From: Hyposmocoma kahamanoa
Taxonomy: Eukaryota; Arthropoda; Insecta; Lepidoptera; Cosmopterigidae
Length of the DNA stretch: 64,000 bases
NCBI RefSeq assembly: GCF_003589595.1
Contig: NW_020653852.1
Coordinates: forward strand, 4,369,361 to 4,433,360
Direction: 5' to 3'
Part shown: piece after piece, positions 58,101-64,000 of the stretch
Position numbering within the stretch: position 1 is the stretch's first letter
Layout of the letters: each line of letters opens with the position of its first letter
Position numbers and translations under genes: made by a program
The notes under the pieces: generated by a model
What the model saw: the letters and a program-made list of their open reading frames with translations, nothing else
What the model was told of the DNA's origin: nothing
Databases searched by the model: none

Positions 58101-60800
58101 AAAACGGCTGTAAATGTACTTTTACTTCCAAGTTCCCTTTCAAAAGATTTCGTGCATTTCACGATGTAATTCGTGCATTTCGCGACTTAATTCTTAATAC
58201 TAAATAAATTTTCCAAATATATTTAAAATTCCAAAAAAATATTCTGTCATTTCTTACTTCAAAAGTTTCCACGAGATTTCCAGTATTTGTTAGGTATACT
58301 TTTATGAGCGTTTCCCGGGCTTCATCCAATCTATTTTGTGCCACTAAATACTTCGGACTTTCCGGTTGAAAGCTGTATAGAACACAGGCCATGAAGGAAA
58401 ACAGCGAAATTATAAGAAGATAGACATTCCACGTGTTCAGAACTGGAAGGAAAATAAAAAATAAATTACATTAACAATGAAGCGGGGTATCCCAGTCGAA
58501 GGACTGTTGCTTCTTAATTGAGAGATCGATTATTCGAATCCCTGTGACATTTACCAATCCATATATACATATATCAATGTTCACTAGTAATACTTCTGCG
58601 TAACGGTGAAAGCAGACATCGTGATCACAACCCTTAGAACGTGGGAAGTCCGCAACTTGCACTAGGGCAGTGCGGCGGATCTCTTATCCCGTATTTAGAT
58701 GAGACCTCCCCAACAATAGGACGAATAACGTTTTGACGATGATAGTCTTGTACAATAATGACCTTGTATTATAATGACGTCTAAATAAACATCAGGAAAG
58801 GAGTAGTTATGTCCTATACTAAAAATCTATTTAGGAATCGCAGGAATCTTTTATCATTCTTTTACACATTGGTTCAAATACTTAACGAATATAGATAGTG
58901 TCCAAATTATCTGATTACTCAAACTACCCAATAACTACGTAACTCTTCTAAAATAAGTCAATGTACAAACTGAAAACAAATGAACAAGTGCATCGATAAT
59001 TCATAAACATAAGCTTGATTTTCTTCAGTTGTGATGTTTTTTATGAATATTATATGAAGTCGAAAATAAAAAAAGCCGCGCACCTGGCGGTAAGCGACAC
59101 GCCTATCCATGTAAATTATTTAGAGCTTTAAATTACAAAGATCTAAGGGCTATTGTTACTGGATTCGTTACCCTCATACACAATTTTCATATTACAATGT
59201 TTCACAAAGAGCTCTACTCTTACTAATTGTTTTTTTAGCACTCGAAATGTACAGTCAAATTTTATCATAAACATATTAACGCTCACTGTCATAAACTACA
59301 TTTTATAAGAGTTAAGGTATTATACTCGTAACAAAAAGGAAAATTTGCCGTATTTGCTATCATATTTAGCAGATATATGGGCTGTTATATGCAAAGTTCT
59401 TTTTAGCGCGTTCAATACAAAGATTATATACCAGCCGCTTTAAATAACATACTTTGGCGGACCTCAATAAAGGCTAGGAGAATGCCAATTACCTATTTGA
59501 TTATGAATGAATGAATTGATAAATGACTGTATGAAATATTCGTTATTGCACGTTAAAAGTTACTCCAACAAAAGATAATATTAATATAAGTATTACTCAG
59601 TATACAACAGATGGCCTCATCGCTACGTAGCAATTTCATTCAGGAAATTTAGGAAATATTTCCTAATAAAAGTATTTCAAATTAATGCACTGCATATATT
59701 GAATACCAAAACTACATAAATAAGTTTACAAAAATATTTATTTATGAACTTTTGTGGGAAAAACACAGGAAAATAATAACAATAAAGAAGAAATAGGGGA
59801 AAAAGACCAAACTTAGGGAGTTTTAGGAAGTGTGCTTTGACGCATTGTTTGTAGGAATCAATAGGAGGGGATCGTCGAGTAAGTTCAGGGAGGAAATTTC
59901 ACAATGGAATAGTAGGCACTGTTATATGTGAGGATATCAAAAGTGCGAAAGGGACCGCAGTGAAGAAAAGTGAAACTCAATTAGTATTGAGATTAACATA
60001 CTAACATATTAACAATAACTCTGCAAAACCGTAAGCAAACTTTATACAAAATTTATATTAAAATTCAATGGTCTCATTATTACTGTAGTGGCTGCACTTC
60101 GTAATTATCTACAGTGCATTAGGTCCTTACTCACAGCAAAATAAAGAACATCACCTGCATAGAACGCATCACTGAAACCTAATATCAGGTTCCTTCAATC
60201 TGTTAAATGTATGTTTTTCTGTGGTATAATGACAAGACGACTTTCTGGGAGATAGTGGATGGATGTTTACAACACTCGAGGAGCTGTATGCGTCGCCAGC
60301 CTTTGAGTTGATCAAGGTTTGTTGTACCGTCTGTCAGTTTGGGATTGCCGACAACACGGACAGCGCAACATTGGATGGAGTCAAGCGAATCTAGCAGGAC
60401 ATGCGAGCAGCACATGAGGTCGTACCTGCTCTTTATGTAATAAAACTCGATGATTTGGCGTGAAATACTGCTTAGCCTTATTGAGGAGTCGAAGCGTTTT
60501 ACTGGCCAATTTGGCTTTGCTTTTTAAATGACTTCAGAATTGGCCATCTTAACAGGGTGTCTCCTAAATTGTACTACAAAATTTTCTTCTATATTTCGAA
60601 ATACGCTACAATACTCACCAATATGCCCATCAAAAACTGCAACTCTCCAATCTTGTATAAGAACGGCCCATGTAATAAGAGATAGAACAATCTGACCTAC
60701 GGACTTATAAGCAGATTGGAACAACATTACGCGGTCTCTTATGTCTTTGTGACAAAATTCAGCCGTCAAAGTTGTACAGGCACTGTGTGCTGATGCAAAC
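52092..60800 (-). CDS. SV2-like MFS transporter gene, partial (5' exons outside the window)
   Basis: Six exons on the minus strand join in frame with GT-AG introns (coding order: 60619-60800, 58258-58442, 56752-56921, 56175-56340, 54521-54795, 52277-52404), about 368 codons; a seventh (52092-52135) is tentative. Visible signatures are QPESPKYLVAQNRLDEAR (the PESPK motif after TM6 in SV2/sugar-porter-type MFS proteins), NIIRLWFPQLS (after TM7), LVNKLGKK (MFS loop between TM8 and TM9), VEIFPTTTR (TM10 end) and MTMGRIGSLVGNVMFPVLL (TM11). TM4 to TM12 appear to be covered. The family moves small organic substrates across membranes; the substrate here cannot be read from sequence. About 130-150 N-terminal residues are missing and probably lie beyond 64,000. 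Confidence 0.85.
52277..52404 (-). CDS. Transporter exon, TM11-TM12
   Basis: Acceptor TTTCAG and donor GTAAGA bound 128 bases. The first base completes the Arg codon from the previous exon. It encodes TLAIGIMMTMGRIGSLVGN and PVLLSMGCVVPFYTLAGFMT, two hydrophobic segments, matching the conserved GR-x-G-x-L-x-GN pattern of SV2-like proteins. It ends one base into a Gly codon. Confidence 0.9.
52405..54520 (-). other. Intron of the transporter gene
   Basis: Mostly AT-rich; an R4-like piece is at about 53755-53825. No other gene was recognised within it. Confidence 0.7.
54521..54795 (-). CDS. Transporter exon, TM8-TM10
   Basis: A 275-base exon (TTTCAG / GTAAGT). It encodes SGSETYINSIILGFICLTPL (TM8), ALVNKLGKKLLLLVSGVLT (loop motif and TM9) and a long hydrophobic stretch to LLQVTTVEIFPTTTR (TM10 and the conserved E-x-FPT-x-x-R end). 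The frame is open throughout. Confidence 0.93.
54796..56174 (-). other. Transporter intron with an assembly gap
   Basis: Ten N at 55715-55724. No coding sequence recognised; frames at 54829-55368 are unsupported. Confidence 0.7.
56175..56340 (-). CDS. Transporter exon, extracytoplasmic loop after TM7
   Basis: 166 bases between TTTTAG and GTGAGT. It encodes MYNIIRLWFPQLSTIVEHYY, then a polar loop (LCVVLDAYTEDLRLRNVN, ending VGSEVCVP) with two Cys. In SV2-like proteins the TM7-TM8 loop is the large luminal or extracellular one. Confidence 0.9.
56752..56921 (-). CDS. Transporter exon, central loop and TM7
   Basis: 170 bases between TTTCAG and GTAAGT. It encodes YANLWKDKQKSTEQIEIKTT (polar cytoplasmic loop), GLHNIKPIFKRP (the K-P-x-F element) and LVSILILFSLLNFLIMA (TM7). 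Its last two bases share a Met codon with the next exon. Confidence 0.92.
56922..58257 (-). other. Intron of the transporter gene
   Basis: AT-rich, no recognisable element or coding part. Confidence 0.65.
58258..58442 (-). CDS. Transporter exon, TM6 and PESPK motif
   Basis: 185 bases between TTCCAG and GTAAGA. It encodes LNTWNVYLLIISLFSFMACV (TM6), then FQPESPKYLVAQNRLDEARE and VYLTNTGNLVETFE. The PESP and later NTGN elements are strongly conserved in this family. It ends on a codon boundary. Confidence 0.95.
59085..59235 (-). repeat. R2 repeat inside the intron, decayed
   Basis: Minus strand: GTAAGAGTAGAGCTCTTTGTG, a GATTTAAAGCTC-like element (TAATTTAAAGCTCTAAAT), and the end CGCTTACCGCCAGGTGCGCG. 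Confidence 0.6.
60190..60530 (-). pseudogene. LINE ORF2 C-terminal relic in the intron
   Basis: Minus strand: SKTLRLLNKAKQYFTPNHR, a frame change, then LDSLDSIQCCAVRVVGNPKL and TDGTTNLDQLKGWRRIQLLE. The pattern matches the post-RT part of Jockey/CR1-like LINEs. Confidence 0.7.
60619..60800 (-). CDS. Transporter exon, TM4-TM5
   Basis: 182 bases between TTCCAG and GTGAGT. It encodes FASAHSACTTLTAEFCHKDI, RDRVMLFQSAYKSVGQIVLS and LITWAVLIQDWRVAVFDGHI. The AEF-x-x-K-x-RDR-V stretch is the family's conserved element after TM4. It begins one base before a codon boundary, so an upstream exon is required. Confidence 0.92.
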
Positions 60801-61024
60801 CTGGAATGGAAAGATAAAAAGTTTTATGAATATGATGTTCCAAAACTAAAACATTTCTGAATTGATGTGGGGTTCAAATTTTGGTACAGAAAACCACTGC
60901 ACTGTAGGTAAAAAATATTACATAGATATAAAACAAGTTATAGATAAATGTATATAGTATAAAAAATTAAATTTAGTAATTTGTGAAGGATAGTAAATTG
61001 TAAAAGAGTTGGTATAGGGAATTG

Positions 61025-61225
61025 CAGCTACCAAATCTATTTCTGCCGCCAAGCAGTATAGCAAAAAAATAATGCATTGTACTTTTGAAGGGCAATAAAG
61101 CTGGTGGGTGACGGGCACAGTGCCAGATAATAAGATTTAAAGCTCTGAGTGGATTAAGATTTAAAGCAATTGTTAGCAATAGATGTGTCGCTTACCACCA
61201 GGTGCACGATTTTTTCTAGATATCA
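61025..61225 (+). repeat. R2 repeat, partial
   Basis: TATTTCTGCCGCCAAGCAGT, GGTGACGGGCACAGTGCCAG, AGATTTAAAGCTCTGAGTGG and GTGTCGCTTACCACCAGGTG, with deletions between. Confidence 0.75.
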
Positions 61226-61414
61226 TAAAAAAATATTTGCACACTTTTCATTTGTTTTCAGTTTACACATTAATCACTTTTGAATGGATTGTGTAGCTAT
61301 AAGCTAATTAGAGAGTTTAGCTAATTCTGACGCTGACTACTTTCATAGACTATTTGAAACAGTGTGTGAAAGATAAAAGATTCGTGCGTTACTTTAAATA
61401 GATTTTTAGTAGCA

Positions 61415-61640
61415 ATAGACTTCTTTGTGAAAGAGTTAGTCTAGGGAAGTACCTTATCATTTTCTGTCACCAAGCAGAAAACTGAGCATTACTGCTTTCA
61501 GGTTAACTGTGCACATGACACTTGCCAACTTTATGTCTCAAGGTGGTCAGATCTTTGTGCTTGAAAGCTCTGAGTTGCACTGCAGCAGTATGCGTGTTGA
61601 TTACCTACCACTGCAGCAGTATGCGTGTCGATTTGTTCGT
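61415..61640 (+). repeat. R2 repeat, with a small internal duplication
   Basis: Begins GTAGCAATAGACTTCTTTGT; near the end the 20-base stretch around CACTGCAGCAGTATGCGTGT occurs twice (about 61578-61594 and 61610-61628). Confidence 0.7.
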
Positions 61641-62534
61641 CCCAACACTTCATATCTTAAAAAATGGTTCTTAGTACAAGATAGAACGACGTCTTTCCAG
61701 ATACTTAATTTAATTATAATTACTTCTAACAATAATATTAAGGAGAGGGCTTCAATATTTTATTTGTCAAGCCATTATTCGTTGGATGCGGATCTCCTCT
61801 AATATGTCACTGAACATGATTATCAAAGAAATATACAGGATCATATCTCCCACAGGAGAAAACAGCGAATATGAAACATCTTCCGTTACAATCTTGACGT
61901 ACATATTTCGCTTCATCCACTCGCATCTGTCTTTTCGGACACGCCCATTTATTCTTTATACTTTCACAAGAAAAAATGAGATATTTTATCAGAGGTGTAT
62001 TCTTGGGTTCATGTTAAAAGTATTAGGAGAAACCCCTAAAAAATTTTTTTTTCTAAAAAAACTGATCTAAGAAAAAGTGACAGACGTTTATTTATTTTTT
62101 TGTTTATTTTCAGATACATCTGTAAATAAAATGTCAAATTTTGTGGAAATCTCATTGAAGATTAAGAAAAATTAGATCAAAAAGTACAAGAATAAACTTT
62201 TGTCAAAAAGAAAGTCGTCGGCGTACATGGAATTCAGAGAAAGCTTTGGAAGGAAAAGAAAATAAAGTCCATTTGTTTAGGCCCTTAACTAAATGTAAAC
62301 AATCTTGATACATCTTTTTATTGAAACTGTACTTTGCAAATCAAAAGGTATAAAAATAGGCACGCAATTTCATATGAAGCTAAATATTTGTATTTTGTAT
62401 ATTTGAAGCTAAGTAAAAATCATTTTGTAAATGTAATTAAATAGACATCTCAAAATTGTTGACATTTAGTCAAGCACCTAAACAAATCGACTGCAGTTGT
62501 ATTACAATACATAAATACGTGTTAATTAAAAACT

Positions 62535-62705
62535 ATTTTCGTGAAATTACTCCAATAATTTGTTACAATTATTAATACCAAGATCGAAGACTAAGAAAAA
62601 CTCCTTCAATTCGCTTGGATTCGAACCAACGTCTTCCAGTAAACCGTGTCAGACGCTATGCCCACTAAGCCACGGAACGAACTAGCTGACTTTACGAATT
62701 TTTCT
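62535..62705 (-). mobile_element. SINE3 copy
   Basis: Minus strand: CCGTGGCTTAGTGGGCATAG (A-box region), GGTTCGAATCCAAGC (B-box) and the tail AATAATTGTAACAAATTATT. The closest relative is at 20160-20470. Confidence 0.85.
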
Positions 62706-63169
62706 AAGTGCTTGTTGCAGATCTGTATTTTTGGTTTTTAAATATTCCTAATATTTGTTCAATAATAACTACAGCAGTTTCAGCCATAAGCGCTCAACAT
62801 CGTCAGCAACCAATTATTATTCTATTATTCCCTTTTCCGAGCAAGGGTTAAGTTACCTTTAAGGTCCTCTCCGCCAATGGTGAATAAAAACACAAGTCGA
62901 AGATTATTAATAATATATATCTCGACCGTAACGTTCGTTTGTTTTGTATTGTGTAGATAAATGAAGATATTTAAAGATTCACAACCCTAGAAATACGCGT
63001 TCCCAAGCCGCATTGGGCCAGTAATAGTGGACTACGGGCTATTAGAGATTGATAATTGCCAATATTCAGCTTCTGTATGTATTTTATAGAGTTATATTAT
63101 TATTATTAGTATTTTGTTACTCATAGCACAAAATTTGATAACAAAGCTTTGCTATTGCATATGGTATGC

Positions 63170-63605
63170 GCGTTCGGTAGAATGCTGAATTTGACGTTAT
63201 GACTCACGGAGCCAAGATGTGGACACACACGATTCGGCTAGTCCACCAGTAAATTAAGTCTAAAGAGAAATGGAACGAGTTATGCTCGGAGTTTCTCTAA
63301 AGGTGCCTATATTGTCCATCGATATTAAGGATCTATAGTGTCGAGGAAATTTGTAGGCACCTTAAAGGTTAAGATTCGACAAAAAAACAAGATCGTCGAC
63401 ATAGCTAGTAGAATGAGTTATCTGTCGAAGAACCGATAACCTTTAGGGGAGACGAGTTCTTAAATGAAGTCCACGATTCGGTAATCATAGTGTAGGACGC
63501 CCTCTGGCCGGATGGATTGATGATCTGCGACAAGCTAAGAACCGAGCGAAATGGCGCACATTAAGAGAGGCCTATGTCCAGCAGTGGACTGTAATAGGCT
63601 CATGA
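63170..63605 (+). mobile_element. RTE-type LINE 3' end, decayed
   Basis: From about 63190 the frame reads MTHGAKMWTHTI, then with several stops KIVDIASRMSYLSK, and in a clean final part WIDDLRQAKNRAKWRTLREA and YVQQWTVIGS ending TGA near 63603. This is the C-terminal end of a lepidopteran RTE ORF2. The 3' end GTCCAGCAGTGGACTGTAAT is the motif also present in SINE5. Confidence 0.85.
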
Positions 63606-63654
63606 TACGTCATGCATTTCATAAAGAAACTATAATAATAACAATAATAATGAT

Positions 63655-63828
63655 AACTAGGGAAACCCTGTGCCGCGGGTGGACACGCAGATAGACAACC
63701 TCAAATTACACCAAACTCACCAGAGAAATAAATCTAGGTCATACAAGTATTTCTCCCAGCCCGAGAATCGAACACGGGACCTTTATATGGTAAACCAGCA
63801 TGGTAACCGTTCGCCTACGGAAGCAGTT
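63655..63828 (-). mobile_element. SINE1 copy
   Basis: Minus strand: a diverged A-box (TAGGCGAACGG), a B-box-like GTTCGATTC, and the body TATTTCTCTGGTGAGTTTGG and CACCCGCGGCACAGGGTTTC. Confidence 0.85.
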
Positions 63829-64000
63829 AGAATTTATATTTTAAATAAATTATATTTTGAAGATATTTTACACCTGAAATCGATATTACTAAACATAGCT
63901 GGTTATTTCGAAGCAGATTATGAATGCAATACACAAAGGGCATATTTTTCGTGAAAACTATTTTTAACAAGGGAAGACTAGTGATTATACTAAAGAAATG

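Larger units (their letters stand above)
58443..60618 (-). other. Large transporter intron with transposon relics
   Basis: Contains an R2 fragment at 59085-59235 (minus) and a LINE C-terminal relic at 60190-60530 (minus). The rest is AT-rich. Confidence 0.7.
60801..62534. other. No exon found; two R2 copies
   Basis: R2 copies lie at about 61025-61225 (plus) and 61415-61640 (plus). No frame here has the expected N-terminal transporter motifs, so the missing exons are probably further to the right. Confidence 0.5.

Noticed and set aside
61786..62070. 94-codon frame as a possible N-terminal transporter exon
   Set aside because: It is on the opposite strand and has none of the expected N-terminal MFS motifs.
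1..64000. CRISPR array, operon or bacterial-type gene cluster
   Set aside because: No regularly spaced identical repeats with unique spacers, no bacterial-type gene runs; introns and SINEs show an insect nuclear genome.

Overview
This is a gene-poor, AT-rich stretch of an insect nuclear genome, very probably from a moth or butterfly (Lepidoptera). The pointers are many tRNA-derived SINEs and short A-tailed repeats of lepidopteran type, RTE, Jockey/CR1-like, mariner and Tc1 relics, and GT-AG introns in the only host gene found. No bacterial, organellar or viral gene is evident. Family calls come from motifs read by eye; no database search was run.

Positions 1-52,000 contain no host gene that I can support. 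They are a patchwork of transposable elements, mostly broken, in both orientations: 5'-truncated LINEs (560-3603, 13530-14190, 16961-17842, 22690-23710, 28335-28680, 29940-30240, 41496-41720, 42040-42960); at least five SINE or SINE-like families; mariner relics (21235-21917, 32882-34181, 36850-37890 and a transposase tail at 25513-26047); one well preserved Tc1 element (46781-48322); and many MITEs with readable terminal inverted repeats and target-site duplications (TSDs). Several insertions are nested: Tc1 inside a hAT-like MITE, a hAT-like MITE inside a mariner-type reading frame, and a small MITE inside the end of a larger one. These give relative ages directly.

Positions 52,092-60,800 hold the only recognisable host gene. 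It lies on the minus strand and encodes a major-facilitator transporter of the SV2-like (synaptic vesicle glycoprotein 2-like) group common in insects. Six exons (52277-52404, 54521-54795, 56175-56340, 56752-56921, 58258-58442, 60619-60800) join in one open frame with GT-AG introns. The N-terminal exons were not found and probably lie beyond the right edge. The last C-terminal exon is tentative (52092-52135).

Positions 60,801-64,000 return to repeats (R2, SINE3, an RTE 3' end and SINE1). I found no convincing new multi-gene system. The most interesting items are a P-like MITE that still carries the start of a THAP zinc-finger exon (two copies), a repeat family (R4) flanked by 12-bp duplications with one internally inverted copy, and the nested insertions.

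Repeat names used here: MITE-A to MITE-G, SINE1 to SINE5, R2 (A-tailed SINE-like repeat) and R4 (short retroelement-like repeat). They are labels local to this window.
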